From Myxococcales bacterium (lineage in GTDB: Bacteria; Myxococcota_A; Polyangia; Polyangiales; Polyangiaceae): a stretch of 64,000 nt of DNA. The notes beneath the pieces were generated by a model. It saw only the letters and a program-made list of their open reading frames with translations, had not been told where the DNA came from and searched no databases. The DNA is taken from positions 1 to 64,000 of the forward strand of contig CANJCO010000006.1 in assembly GCA_947473045.1 (NCBI GenBank). Direction: 5' to 3'. Position numbers and translations under genes: made by a program. Below are positions 53,955-62,434 of this stretch, one piece after another (positions within the stretch are counted from its first letter, which is position 1; each line of letters opens with the position of its first letter).

Positions 53955-54704
53955 TCAGCCGCGATGGGGCGCCAGCGCAGCGACCAGCCGTTTGGCCCAT
54001 GGGTCGGCCGTGGTGACCTCGGCGACGGCCTCGGTGCGCACGCGGCCTGACATGTAAACTGCACGGAATACCCGAACGATCTCGCGCACGCTCTCCGCAG
54101 GAACTTCACGTCGCTCGAGTCCGACGACGTTGACCGCCCTGACCCGAGCGCGATCACCCTGCACGATGACGAACGGGGGCACGTCACGCTCGACCATTGA
54201 GCCGGCAGCGACAAAGGCCCCCTCGCCCACCGAGACATACTGCGCGATGCCAGCGAGCCCGCCAAAGACAACGTGGTCGGCGAGCGTCACGTGCCCCGCG
54301 AGTTGTACGGCGTTGGCAACGATGCAGCGTGATCCGACTTGAACGTCGTGGCCGACGTGGCTTTGCGCCATAAAAAGGTTGTGCGAGCCGATTCGCGTGT
54401 CGGTTGCCCGGGTGCCGCGGTGCACCGTGACATGCTCCCGGAACACGTTGTGCGATCCGATCACCAGGCGCGTCGCGAGGGCGCTGTTTCGCACGTCCTG
54501 CGGAGCGCCGCCAAGCGCGGCGAACGGGAACACTTCGTTGTCGGAGCCCAGCTCGGCGGGCCCGGTGAGCACTGCGTGTGGACCGATCTTGCAGCGAGGT
54601 CCGACGGTCACGCCCCGACCGATGAACGCGAACGCGCCGACCTCGACGTCGGCAGCGAGCTCTGCGCCCGCTTCGATGACCGCTGAGGCGTGAACTCCCG
54701 CCAT
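53955..54704 (-). CDS. lpxA: Acyl-ACP--UDP-N-acetylglucosamine O-acyltransferase
   Basis: 249 residues; first enzyme of lipid A synthesis. Left-handed beta-helix hexapeptide repeats (VEVGAFAFIGRGVTVGPRCKIGPHAVLTG), FPFAALGGAPQDV, and the catalytic His region AQSHVGHDVQVGSRC. The C-terminal helical part is present (VNVVGLERREVPAESVREIVRVFRAVY). ATG at 54704 fits, since the fabZ stop overlaps its leader (TGACATG). Last gene of ompH-lpxD-fabZ-lpxA. Confidence 0.94.
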   Translation of the reverse strand: MAGVHASAVIEAGAELAADVEVGAFAFIGRGVTVGPRCKIGPHAVLTGPAELGSDNEVFPFAALGGAPQDVRNSALATRLVIGSHNVFREHVTVHRGTRATDTRIGSHNLFMAQSHVGHDVQVGSRCIVANAVQLAGHVTLADHVVFGGLAGIAQYVSVGEGAFVAAGSMVERDVPPFVIVQGDRARVRAVNVVGLERREVPAESVREIVRVFRAVYMSGRVRTEAVAEVTTADPWAKRLVAALAPHRG

Positions 54705-54705
54705 G

Positions 54706-55158
54706 TCAGCCGTCGCGATCGATGACGCTCGCGAGCAGCTCGCCCTGCGCGCAGAGCGTGCCGTCGACCGAGGCCTCGCCCTTGAATTTCCACACGTTGG
54801 TGCGGTGGTGAAGCACCGTGACTTCGAGGTCAAGTCGGTCTCCCGGGATGACCGGCCGACGAAATTTCGCCTTGTCGATGCCGAGAAAATACATGAGCGA
54901 GCGCTGCGCGTCGAACGGCTCGCTGGCGTACGCGAGAATGCCGCCGATCTGCGCGAGCGCCTCGAGGATGAGCACCCCGGGCATGATGGCCCGACCAGGG
55001 AAATGACCCTGAAACCACGGCTCGTTGATCGACACCGATTTATGGCCGACGATCCGCTCGAATGGCGTGATGTCGGTGACGCGCTCGACGAGCACGAACG
55101 GAACGCGATGCGGCAGGATCTGCAGAATGCGGTCTATTTCGAGGGTGGTCGCCGTCAT
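54706..55158 (-). CDS. fabZ: (3R)-hydroxyacyl-ACP dehydratase
   Basis: 150-residue hotdog-fold dehydratase of fatty-acid elongation. ILQILPHRVPFVLVERV has the catalytic His and FQGHFPGRAIMPGVLILEALAQIGG the catalytic Glu and hotdog helix. ATG at 55158 overlaps the lpxD stop (ATGA), so translation is coupled. The longer track frame to 55578 is lpxD in another frame. Confidence 0.95.
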   Translation of the reverse strand: MTATTLEIDRILQILPHRVPFVLVERVTDITPFERIVGHKSVSINEPWFQGHFPGRAIMPGVLILEALAQIGGILAYASEPFDAQRSLMYFLGIDKAKFRRPVIPGDRLDLEVTVLHHRTNVWKFKGEASVDGTLCAQGELLASVIDRDG

Positions 55159-56009
55159 GCTTCCTTCTTGTAGAGCCTCGCCAGCCCACGCAACCAGCGT
55201 AAGCGCGGCAGCGCGGGATATCCTGCCATGACCGCACCGGCCGGTACATCGCCGATCACCCCGCTCTTGGCCGCCACGCGCGCGCCTGCGCCGATGACCA
55301 CGTGATCGGCGACGCCCACCTGACCGCCGAGCTGCACGCCGTTGCCGACAACGACCGAGCCCGCGAGGCCGGTCTGCGCCGCAATGAGGCACCCCTGCCC
55401 GACGTCGCAGTTGTGACCCACGTGGCAATGCGCGTCGAGCTTCGTCCCGCGACCGATCCGCGTCGGCGTGAGCGTGCCTGCATCGACCGTGGTGAGCGGA
55501 CCGATGTAGACGTCGTCTTCGATGACCACACCGCCGAGCTGCGGAATGGCGCGAATTTCGCCACTTCGCATCGCCCAACCAAATCCTGGCCGGCCGATGA
55601 CGCAGCCGGGTTCGATGATCACACGCGCGCCGATCACGACGCGTGGTCCTAAAAATACTCCGGGCGCGATCACGCTCGCCTCGCCGATGGTCGGATCGAC
55701 CGGCGGCGCATCGCAGGCGTCGAGCACTTCGGCGAACGCCCAGGCGGCCTCGGCGTGCTCCCAGCGGGGGAGCGCGTTGACACGCGCGTCGCTCATCAGG
55801 TCACGAGCGACAAGAAGGACAGCGCCGCGGCCCGTCGCAGCCTGCGCCTGCGCGATGTGCCGTGCGTGAAGCAGCGGAGCGAGATCGCCTTCGCCGGCGC
55901 TCCCGATGCGGGCGACACGCGAGACCATACAGTCGCGTCCGAACGTGGCACCCCCGTGCCTGCGCGACAGCTCGGACAGGGCAACCGGCGCGCGAAACGG
56001 CAGGCTCAC
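55155..56009 (-). CDS. lpxD: UDP-3-O-(3-hydroxyacyl)glucosamine N-acyltransferase (short form)
   Basis: 284 residues from GTG 56009, which overlaps the ompH stop (GTGA). The uridine-binding N-terminal domain (ALSELSRRHGGATFGRDCMVSRVARIGSAGEGDLAPLL) is followed by hexapeptide repeats (IAPGVFLGPRVVIGARVIIEPGCVIG), GRPGFGWA and the catalytic His region LDAHCHVGHNCDVG. It is shorter than the usual ~340 residues because the C-terminal helical extension is mostly missing, ending RWLRGLARLYKKEA. The context supports LpxD. Confidence 0.9.
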   Translation of the reverse strand: MSLPFRAPVALSELSRRHGGATFGRDCMVSRVARIGSAGEGDLAPLLHARHIAQAQAATGRGAVLLVARDLMSDARVNALPRWEHAEAAWAFAEVLDACDAPPVDPTIGEASVIAPGVFLGPRVVIGARVIIEPGCVIGRPGFGWAMRSGEIRAIPQLGGVVIEDDVYIGPLTTVDAGTLTPTRIGRGTKLDAHCHVGHNCDVGQGCLIAAQTGLAGSVVVGNGVQLGGQVGVADHVVIGAGARVAAKSGVIGDVPAGAVMAGYPALPRLRWLRGLARLYKKEA

Positions 56010-56596
56010 TTCGGAGCGGCAGATCCCGCGGGAGCAGCAGGGGCCGGCGTCGCTGCGCCACCGCTGTTGTAGAGCTGAATGCACTTGTCGGTGAGGTCGA
56101 GATCGGTGCGCACGTAAGCGACGGTCGCCTTGTCGACGACCAGATCGTAGCTCTCGGTGGTCGCGATGCGCTTCACGATGCCCATGATCCGCTCGAAGAT
56201 CGGATCGGTCATTTCCTTCTGCTTCTTCTCGAGCTCCTTGTTGTAGTCGACGAAGACCGCCTGAAGCTCCATGAGCTGCTTTTGCAGCTCCTCCATGCGC
56301 TTGGTGTAGGCCTCTTTCGACAGCACGCGCGACTGCTTGTCGATGTCTTCCTTTTGCTTCTGCAGCTCGGTCTGCTTGCGGTTGAGCTCCTGCTGGCGGC
56401 TGTCAAACAGCTTCTTCAGCGTAGCCGTGGCGCGGAGGCCATCTTCCGTCTGCATGACCGCACGTTGAACGTCGACCACGCCGACCTTCATGCTCGCTTG
56501 TTGCGCAGCGCTCTCGCGCGCAAAGCAAAGCGACGCGACCATGGCCAGCGCAGCAACGAGGTATCGAACGCCCGCAAGACGAGACATCACCGACAT
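56006..56596 (-). CDS. OmpH/Skp-family periplasmic chaperone
   Basis: 196 residues; signal peptide MSVMSRLAGVRYLVAALAMVASLCFARESAAQQ, with ATG 56596 or 56587 as start. The mature part begins MKVGVVDVQRAVMQTEDGLRA, then a long Gln/Lys/Glu coiled coil (DSRQQELNRKQTELQKQKEDIDKQ) forming the tentacles, and YDLVVDKATVAYVRTDLDLTDKCI as the trimeric base. It carries outer-membrane proteins across the periplasm. First gene of the lipid A/chaperone operon; bamA, often before skp, is not in this window. Confidence 0.92.
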   Translation of the reverse strand: MSVMSRLAGVRYLVAALAMVASLCFARESAAQQASMKVGVVDVQRAVMQTEDGLRATATLKKLFDSRQQELNRKQTELQKQKEDIDKQSRVLSKEAYTKRMEELQKQLMELQAVFVDYNKELEKKQKEMTDPIFERIMGIVKRIATTESYDLVVDKATVAYVRTDLDLTDKCIQLYNSGGAATPAPAAPAGSAAPK

Positions 56597-56785
56597 GCCG
56601 GGCGGATTAGCCTTTTCGGCGGCCTCCGTCAAACTCGGCCCGCGCAGCCGAGCGACACGGAACGCGTCAACACGGGGCAAGGTGTGCACGCGCGTCCACA
56701 CTCGCGCCGGCAACGATGGCCCACTACCACACCCGCCGAAAACGAAGCGTGTCGCAAATCGGCGCCCGAAAGCAGGCGATGCGCG

Positions 56786-56801
56786 TGGCACGCCTCTTGG
56801 A
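56786..56801 (+). promoter_or_regulatory. Possible sigma-54-type (-24/-12) promoter
   Basis: TGGCACGCCTCTTGGA lies 44 bases before the ATG of the Cys-rich lipoprotein gene. It matches the TGGCACG-N4-TTGCA consensus except that the -12 element reads TTGG instead of TTGC. The altered -12 dinucleotide is normally important, so this is only a candidate. Confidence 0.3.
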
Positions 56802-56844
56802 TAAGCTGACCAAGCAGAGATTATTCTCTACACGGAGAGGCGCG

Positions 56845-57864
56845 ATGAACATCTGGAGCACACTTAGCCGTCCCTTTGCTGTCGTCACCACGGTGGGCGC
56901 CATCGGCGCGATCGCGTGGACGCAGGGGGGATGCGGCGGACCCGACACGCGTTATTATTGCGATGATACGGGCTGCTACACGTGCGATGGGTTCGGATGC
57001 ACGACCGTGGCGCCGCCCGCGCCGCAGAGCTGCTCCGGAGACTCGAGCTGTCCCGCTGGCGACGTCTGCACCGACAAGGGCTGCGCGTCGCAATGTCAGG
57101 CCGACGCCGACTGCCCCAAGGGCACCGTTTGCGACGCGGGCGGGCATCTCTGCAAGGCCCCCGGCACGACGCCGGGCAACACCAAGCAGTGCACGACGAC
57201 GAAGGACTGCAGCGCGGGTGCGGCCTGCGAGGGCGGCAAATGCCAAGCGTGCGGAGGCACCAACGGCCCCTGCCCGTGCGCGTCAAACGCCGACTGCGCG
57301 ACGCCCGGCGACGTGTGCTCGGCCGGCTACTGCACGGCGGCGAGCAACACGTGCAAGTACTCAAGCGAGTGCGGCAGCGGGAAGGTCTGTGCCGACGGCC
57401 AGTGCACGGGCGACTGCGGCGCCAATCCGAGCGCCTGCCAGAGCGGGCAGATCTGCGTCAAGGGCGCGTGCGAGGCCGACCCGAGCGTCAAGCCGCAGTG
57501 CCAAAACGATACGCAGTGCTCCGGCGCGACACCGAAATGCGTCGCCGGCGCCTGCGCCCCGCAATGCACGACCGATTCACAGTGCCCCGGCGGCGACTAC
57601 TGCAACCAGGGCGCGTGCGTCGTCGACAAAAGGCCGAAGCCGGTCTGCGCCAGCGCGTCCGAGTGCGGAGCCAACCAGCAGTGCCTGCAGGGCTACTGCA
57701 AGTACACGTGCAAGTCGGACGGCGAGTGCAAGCTCATCGACGCCCGCATCGGGTACTGCGGCAAGGACAACGTGTGCCGCTCGCTGCAGGAGGCGCAGGC
57801 CCAGTGCACGCAGTCGTCGGAGTGCAGCGGCGGCAAGTCGTGCGTCGCCAACCAGTGCCTGTGA
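56845..57864 (+). CDS. Cys-rich repeat lipoprotein (Dickkopf/EB-like modules)
   Basis: 339 residues from ATG 56845 with GGAGAGG upstream. A lipoprotein-type N-terminus (VVTTVGAIGAIAWTQGGCGG) leads into about eight Cys-rich modules of the type C-x4-DCxxGxxCxxxxC (SGDSSCPAGDVCTDKGCASQC, QADADCPKGTVCDAGGHLC, TTDSQCPGGDYCNQGACV), as in the adhesive or recognition lipoproteins expanded in myxobacteria. All Cys are probably disulphide-bonded on the cell surface. Ligand unknown. Ends just before repeat copy C. Confidence 0.85.
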   Translation: MNIWSTLSRPFAVVTTVGAIGAIAWTQGGCGGPDTRYYCDDTGCYTCDGFGCTTVAPPAPQSCSGDSSCPAGDVCTDKGCASQCQADADCPKGTVCDAGGHLCKAPGTTPGNTKQCTTTKDCSAGAACEGGKCQACGGTNGPCPCASNADCATPGDVCSAGYCTAASNTCKYSSECGSGKVCADGQCTGDCGANPSACQSGQICVKGACEADPSVKPQCQNDTQCSGATPKCVAGACAPQCTTDSQCPGGDYCNQGACVVDKRPKPVCASASECGANQQCLQGYCKYTCKSDGECKLIDARIGYCGKDNVCRSLQEAQAQCTQSSECSGGKSCVANQCL

Positions 57865-57867
57865 CGC

Positions 57868-58016
57868 CTGGCAGGCCATTCAACAGCGGCCTGCCAGCCT
57901 TTCATCTCGGGGAGGCATGCGCCTCGCCGAGATGAAGAACGCGGTTTTTCAGGGGCCCCACCTTACGCAATTGGCTTCGCCAATCCCTGGCAGGGTGTTT
58001 TTCGAGCCCCCTGCTA
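57868..58016 (+). repeat. Five-hairpin intergenic repeat, copy C (diverged)
   Basis: Hairpin 1: TGGCAGGCC/GGCCTGCCA (57869-57896). Hairpin 2, extended: TTCATCTCGG and GAGGC pair with GCCTC and CCGAGATGAA (57901-57936, one G-G mismatch). Hairpin 3: GAAGAAC/GTTTTTC with a G-T wobble (57934-57950), competing with hairpin 2. Hairpin 4: ATTGGC/GCCAAT (57970-57984). Hairpin 5: GCAGGG/CCCTGC (57990-58014). It lies between convergent genes; the right edge is the TAG stop of the CDF transporter. Confidence 0.88.
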
Positions 58017-59081
58017 GTCGGTCTCTTCGATAAACAGCGACGGCGGCGCATCGCAGGCTTCGGCGGGCTGCTCCACCTGCACGGTCACGTACTCGATCCG
58101 GTACGTCTCGCGCAGGTGGCGCGCAAGCTTCGAGCCCAGCTGCGGCTCGCTGCCGTCGGCGTGAATGTGAACGGCCACGGCCTCGTGACCGGCGCCGAGC
58201 GTCCACACGTGCATGTCGTGAACTTCGGCGACGCCGGGAAACCCGAGGATCGCCTTTCGCATCGCGGGCACGGGAAGGTGCTCGGGGGCCGCCTCGAGGA
58301 GCACGACAATGGCGTCTTTCAACAGGCGCAGCGCACCGACGCCAATGATGACGGCGACCAGAAAGCTCGCGATCGCGTCTGCCGAAACCGGGCCGCCCGC
58401 GCGCACGATGATGGCCGCCACCAGCGCCGCGATCGAACCCAGCGTGTCGCCGATGAGGTGCAGACGGGCGCCGCGAAGGTTGAGGGTATGTCCTCCGGCG
58501 CTGTGGTCGTGGTCGTGGCCGTGGTCGCCCGGCGCATGGGCGTGACCGATGACGTCGTGCAGCAGCCAGGCGCTGAGGCCGTTGACAACGAGCGCGCCGA
58601 TCGCGACGTAGAGCATGATCGACCCCTCGGGGCCCTCTTCGTGCCCCCGCAGCGCCGATATCGCGCGGCGCACGATTTCTGCGGTGGCGAGCAGCACGAG
58701 CATCGCGTTGACCATAGCGGCCACCGGCTCCGCGCGGCGGAGGCCGAAGGTGAACCGCGGCGTCGGGCGGCGCACGGCGACCCGCATGGCCACCAGGCTC
58801 ATCGCGAGGGCGAGGACGTCCATGAGCAGGTGCAGCGCGTCCGCCTGAAGCACGTTGCTGCGCGCCGCGATCGCGCCCGCGAACTCGAGCGTGAGAAACG
58901 ATGACACGAGCGCGAGCACCAGCGACAGGCGCTTGGCCTGTTTCGCCTCTTTCGGCGTGAACTCGCCCTTCGCGCCGGCCCGCGGCCCAACGACCGCGTC
59001 ACGCTTCGGGGCGGGCGCTGGCGCGTGATCGTGGCCGTGATCGTGGTCGTGGCCGTGGTGGTCGTGGTGGTCGTGGCTCAA
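58014..59081 (-). CDS. Cation diffusion facilitator (zinc/divalent metal efflux)
   Basis: 355 residues. A His-rich N-terminus (MSHDHHDHHGHDHDHGHDH), six membrane helices with the metal sites NVLQADALHLLMDVLALAMS and LIGDTLGSIAALVAA, a second His-rich loop (HAHAPGDHGHDHDHSAGGH) and the cytoplasmic domain PGVAEVHDMHVWTLGAGHEAVAVHI are those of ZitB/CzcD-type proteins. The start is TTG at 59081, six bases after the stop of the cNMP-domain gene. Its TAG stop is part of repeat copy C. Zinc is the likeliest substrate. Confidence 0.92.
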   Translation of the reverse strand: MSHDHHDHHGHDHDHGHDHAPAPAPKRDAVVGPRAGAKGEFTPKEAKQAKRLSLVLALVSSFLTLEFAGAIAARSNVLQADALHLLMDVLALAMSLVAMRVAVRRPTPRFTFGLRRAEPVAAMVNAMLVLLATAEIVRRAISALRGHEEGPEGSIMLYVAIGALVVNGLSAWLLHDVIGHAHAPGDHGHDHDHSAGGHTLNLRGARLHLIGDTLGSIAALVAAIIVRAGGPVSADAIASFLVAVIIGVGALRLLKDAIVVLLEAAPEHLPVPAMRKAILGFPGVAEVHDMHVWTLGAGHEAVAVHIHADGSEPQLGSKLARHLRETYRIEYVTVQVEQPAEACDAPPSLFIEETD

Positions 59082-59087
59082 GACGGC

Positions 59088-60458
59088 CTAGATGAGCACA
59101 TAGTCCTCGGTGATATTCGTTGTCGCGGTCGCGAGCACGCTCGACGTCTCCTCGTCGCGCTCGATCGCCATCAAGTACAGGCTCAGCAGGATCGCCGGGT
59201 GCGCACGCACGAGGTCCATGAACTGGTCGCGGGGCAGGTGGAGGGTGACGGTGGGCCTGACGGCGACGACGTCCGCGTTGGCTTTGCGCCGCAACACCAG
59301 CGCGACCTCGCCGACGACAGCGCCTACGCCGAGCGTGGAGATGACGAACGGCTCGCCGCTCTCGTGGCCGATAATCGCCACTTCTCCCGAGGCGATGAGG
59401 TGCAGGCCGCTGGTGTCGTGGCCTTCGTCGATGAGCTTTTCACCTTTTTCGAAGACGCGCGTTTCGAGCAAATCGACCAGCAGCGGACGCTGCTCCTGCG
59501 CCACGTTGAGGAGCACCGGCGACGTCCGCACGAGGTTCGCGACCATGCGCCTGCGACAGTGAGCCGCGAGCTGAACGCCGACGTCGGGGCGGATTTCTGC
59601 CACAGCCTCGAGAGCGTCGCGCCTCGCGACCAGCAGAATCGATGGCCGGCACGCAAACACGCTCGCGGCGCGCGGCGCGCGGGAGACAAGCGCCATCTCG
59701 CCGAACAGCGCCCCGTTGCCGAGTCGCGCGAGCGTCGTCGGTTCGGCCGCTGCGTCAACTTCGGCCCCGTCGCCGCCGACGGCCTTTCGAACTTCGAGCT
59801 CGCCGCGCGCGACGATGTAAGCCTCGGCGCCTTCGGCACCCTGGCAAATCACCTCGTGTCCTGCCGGAACCGTGATCATTTCAAAGACTGAAACGAGGGC
59901 GCGCAGGCCCCCCTTTTCGAGCGAGCTGAACAGCGGTAGCGGCGCGAAAAGCGCGATATTTTCTCCCGCTTCGTACTTGCCCGACGCCTCGTGAACAATC
60001 TGCGTGGCCTTCGACAGCAGCGCGGGGCCGGTCAAAAATGATGACAGGGGCTGGAGCTGGTCGAACGACGGGAGGGGCGGAGGCGGAGGCGGCAACTCCG
60101 TCAGCCGCGACGAGCCTGCGCAGAACGCGGCGGCGACATCGTCGAGCAGCTCGCTCGTGTCGACCCCGAGCGTTCGGAGGTCCGCCACCGCCGCGACCGC
60201 GAGCGGCAGGTTCCCTGAATCGATGGCGCGGCGCAGGCCGAGCTTGAACCCCTCGATCGCGGCTTCGGTGCGGCCGGCATCCGCAAGCAGTCGGCACGTG
60301 AGAATCAGCGCGCTCGGCACCGCGTCTTCCTGCTCGACGATGGCCGCGCTCCATCGCAGCGCCGCATCGCGCTCCCCAGCCAGCAGCAGCGACAGCGCGC
60401 GGTCGATTGGCGAGTCGGTTGTCGATGTACCGGGAAGATCGGGAGGAGCCGTCCGCAT
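59088..60458 (-). CDS. Protein with two cyclic-nucleotide-binding domains
   Basis: 456 residues from ATG 60458 (a GTG three codons earlier is possible). N-terminal TPR-like helices (ALRWSAAIVEQEDAVPSALILTCRLLADAGRTEAAIEG), then two cNMP-binding folds: GHEVICQGAEGAEAYIVARGELEV with GNGALFGEMALVSRAPRAASVFA, and GEKLIDEGHDTSGLHLIASGEVAI with GVGAVVGEVALVLRRKANADVVA. The first has the FGEMAL and PRAA of true cNMP sites; the second has VGEVAL and KANA, less clearly nucleotide-binding. No output domain. Function unknown. Confidence 0.87.
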   Translation of the reverse strand: MRTAPPDLPGTSTTDSPIDRALSLLLAGERDAALRWSAAIVEQEDAVPSALILTCRLLADAGRTEAAIEGFKLGLRRAIDSGNLPLAVAAVADLRTLGVDTSELLDDVAAAFCAGSSRLTELPPPPPPLPSFDQLQPLSSFLTGPALLSKATQIVHEASGKYEAGENIALFAPLPLFSSLEKGGLRALVSVFEMITVPAGHEVICQGAEGAEAYIVARGELEVRKAVGGDGAEVDAAAEPTTLARLGNGALFGEMALVSRAPRAASVFACRPSILLVARRDALEAVAEIRPDVGVQLAAHCRRRMVANLVRTSPVLLNVAQEQRPLLVDLLETRVFEKGEKLIDEGHDTSGLHLIASGEVAIIGHESGEPFVISTLGVGAVVGEVALVLRRKANADVVAVRPTVTLHLPRDQFMDLVRAHPAILLSLYLMAIERDEETSSVLATATTNITEDYVLI

Positions 60459-60509
60459 GGAAGGCACAGGAGACTACAACAAGTCGGGCCCGGGCGAGAC
60501 AAACGCGCG

Positions 60510-61559
60510 TCAGCGATCGTCGTCGTGATGGCGCGACGGCCCGTCCCGGACCGCGCTCATCGCGTTGGCGGTGGCAGTCACGAGCGGCACGACCTTCGGA
60601 TAGTCCATGCGCGTTGGGCCGATCACGCCCACCGTGCCCGCCGGCTGACCGCGCTCCGTGTAGGCCGCTCCGACGATAGCGACCTGCCCGCCGCCCAGCG
60701 ACCCTGCCTCGCGGCCGACCACGACCGTCGCGCCTTTTGCGTCGAGCGTCGCATCGAGGAGCAGCACAAGACTGTCGCGATCTTCGAACAGCGCGGCCAG
60801 GCTCTTCATGGCCTCTCCGCCCGCAAACTCGGGCTTCTCGTAGAGTCGGGACTGCCCTTCGATAACCACGTCGCTGCCGGATCCGACGCCTTGGAGCGCA
60901 GCCTCACCCAGCTCGAACGCGTGTCGGCGAAGGTCGTCGTGCTGCATGCGCTCGCTGGCGAGCCGGCGCGCGAAAAGGTCGCGGAGGTCGGCGAGCGACC
61001 GGCCTTCGATCACGTCATCGAGCAGGTTGTGAATGCGCGCCAGCTCCGGTTCGACGATGGCCGAACGCAAGAACCGATTTTGCACCACGCCGCTGGTCAT
61101 GACGAGCACGGCGAGAAGCTCGCCCGCGACGGTCGGCACAAAACGCAAGTGCTTGAGCGTCAGCCCCTCGGCACGAGAGGTCATGACGAGCGCAGCCGTG
61201 CCCGTGAGCTCGGCGAGCAACTTGCCCGTCTCGCGGATGACGTTACCCCCGCGCTCGGCGGCTTCGAGGTGATCGCGAATGCGCGCGTGCTCGTCGATCG
61301 AAAGCTCGCGCAGCTGCATCAGCGCGTCGATGAAGAGACGAAAGGCCTTGTCGGTCGGCACGCGGCCGGCGCTTGTGTGCGGCTGCTGCAGGTAGCCCAT
61401 CTCTTCGAGGTCGGAGAGCACGTTCCGAATGCTCGCAGCCGACAGATCGATGCCATCTTTTTTTGACAGCGTGCGCGACCCAACCGGATCGCCTGTCGCC
61501 ACGAACTCGCTGATCGCGGCGTAGAGAATTTGGCGGGCGCGGTGGGTGAGCACGGTCAT
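60510..61559 (-). CDS. hrcA: Heat-inducible transcription repressor HrcA
   Basis: 349 residues from ATG 61559. The winged-helix N-terminus (RARQILYAAISEFVATGDPVGSRTLSKKDGIDLSAASIRNVLSDLEEMGYLQQPHTSAGRVPT) and the GAF-like C-terminal domain (FVPTVAGELLAVLVMTSG, VVGREAGSLGGGQVAIVGAAYTERGQPAGTVGVIGPTRMDY) are typical. It represses dnaK/groE via CIRCE. No CIRCE inverted repeat was found upstream here, and no grpE/dnaK gene is adjacent. The track start at 61772 extends too far. Confidence 0.94.
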   Translation of the reverse strand: MTVLTHRARQILYAAISEFVATGDPVGSRTLSKKDGIDLSAASIRNVLSDLEEMGYLQQPHTSAGRVPTDKAFRLFIDALMQLRELSIDEHARIRDHLEAAERGGNVIRETGKLLAELTGTAALVMTSRAEGLTLKHLRFVPTVAGELLAVLVMTSGVVQNRFLRSAIVEPELARIHNLLDDVIEGRSLADLRDLFARRLASERMQHDDLRRHAFELGEAALQGVGSGSDVVIEGQSRLYEKPEFAGGEAMKSLAALFEDRDSLVLLLDATLDAKGATVVVGREAGSLGGGQVAIVGAAYTERGQPAGTVGVIGPTRMDYPKVVPLVTATANAMSAVRDGPSRHHDDDR

Positions 61560-61621
61560 TGCGTCTGCACCATTATAGCGCGAAATTAGCGTTCGCTGCG
61601 GCATGGAGTAAACGTGAGCAG

Positions 61622-62434
61622 ATGCGCGGCGCGTGGTTGGGCATCGCGGCGGCCCTCGCCGCGTGTCACGGTCGCTCAGCGCGCGGGCCTTCGTCGCCGG
61701 CAGCGATTGCCCCCGGCCCCCCTCGGCCCGAGGTGAACGGCGCGTCAGGCTCGGTTGCCGTCGCGCAGCCACCCCACGACAGCCGCCCGGAAATCGCCGC
61801 CGGCGGGCCCGAAGGGACGCCTGCGTTTCGCTACGGGATGCTCGATGCCGCGAGCTGCGAAGCCGAGCTTGGGAGGCGGGCGATCTCCCATGTGCGGGTG
61901 CCTTCGGCGCGCGGCGTGCTCATGCCGCTGCGGCTGACCGGCGCGCTCCGCGGCGTTGCGTTCCACGGCGTCACGTCGAAGGCTTCTCGCGCGACGTCAC
62001 CGTACGAAATTATGGATTGCCGCCTGGCGTTGGCGCTCGACGACCTGGCTGCGATCGTCCAAAAACACAATATCGTCGAGGTCGTGCACATGTCCGCCTA
62101 CCGGCCTCCGCCCACGCGCGGCTGGACCGAGGGAGCGATCGGCAAGGCGCACGGCGGCGCGCTCGCGCTCGACGCGGGCACGTTCGTGCGCAAAGACGGA
62201 TCGACGCTGGTCGTCGAGCGCGACTTTCACGGGCGAATCGGCGCCAGCACCTGCAACGGAGCTCCCGGGCCCAATCCTCCCACTCCCGAAGCGGTCGAGC
62301 TGCGCGCGGTGCTCTGCGAGATCGCTGAAGCGCACATTTTTAACGTCACGCTCACGCCGAACTACAACGCGCCTCACCGCAACCACTTCCATCTCGAAGT
62401 GACCGCGGGCGTGCGCTGGTTTGTCGTTCACTGA
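61622..62434 (+). CDS. Extensin-like/M15-type peptidoglycan hydrolase lipoprotein
   Basis: 270 residues from ATG 61622. Lipoprotein signal MRGAWLGIAAALAACHG (lipobox LAAC), then a Pro/Gly spacer. The LAS-type zinc-peptidase motifs are visible: GKAHGGALALDAGTF (His and Asp) and PHRNHFHLEVTAG (HxH), with YRPPPTRGW as substrate loop, as in extensin-like C-terminal/M15 domains. Probably a D,D-carboxypeptidase or cell-wall binding protein in the envelope. The last 7 bases overlap the convergent RluA-like gene. Confidence 0.8.
   Translation: MRGAWLGIAAALAACHGRSARGPSSPAAIAPGPPRPEVNGASGSVAVAQPPHDSRPEIAAGGPEGTPAFRYGMLDAASCEAELGRRAISHVRVPSARGVLMPLRLTGALRGVAFHGVTSKASRATSPYEIMDCRLALALDDLAAIVQKHNIVEVVHMSAYRPPPTRGWTEGAIGKAHGGALALDAGTFVRKDGSTLVVERDFHGRIGASTCNGAPGPNPPTPEAVELRAVLCEIAEAHIFNVTLTPNYNAPHRNHFHLEVTAGVRWFVVH

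Noticed and set aside
57010-57860. Repetitive Cys-codon pattern that could look like a CRISPR or tandem repeat
   Set aside because: The periodicity is that of protein modules; unit lengths vary and there are no identical direct repeats with spacers.
61560-61621. Search for a CIRCE operator between hrcA and the extensin-like gene
   Set aside because: No TTAGCACTC-N9-GAGTGCTAA inverted repeat; only a chance TTAGCG fragment is present.
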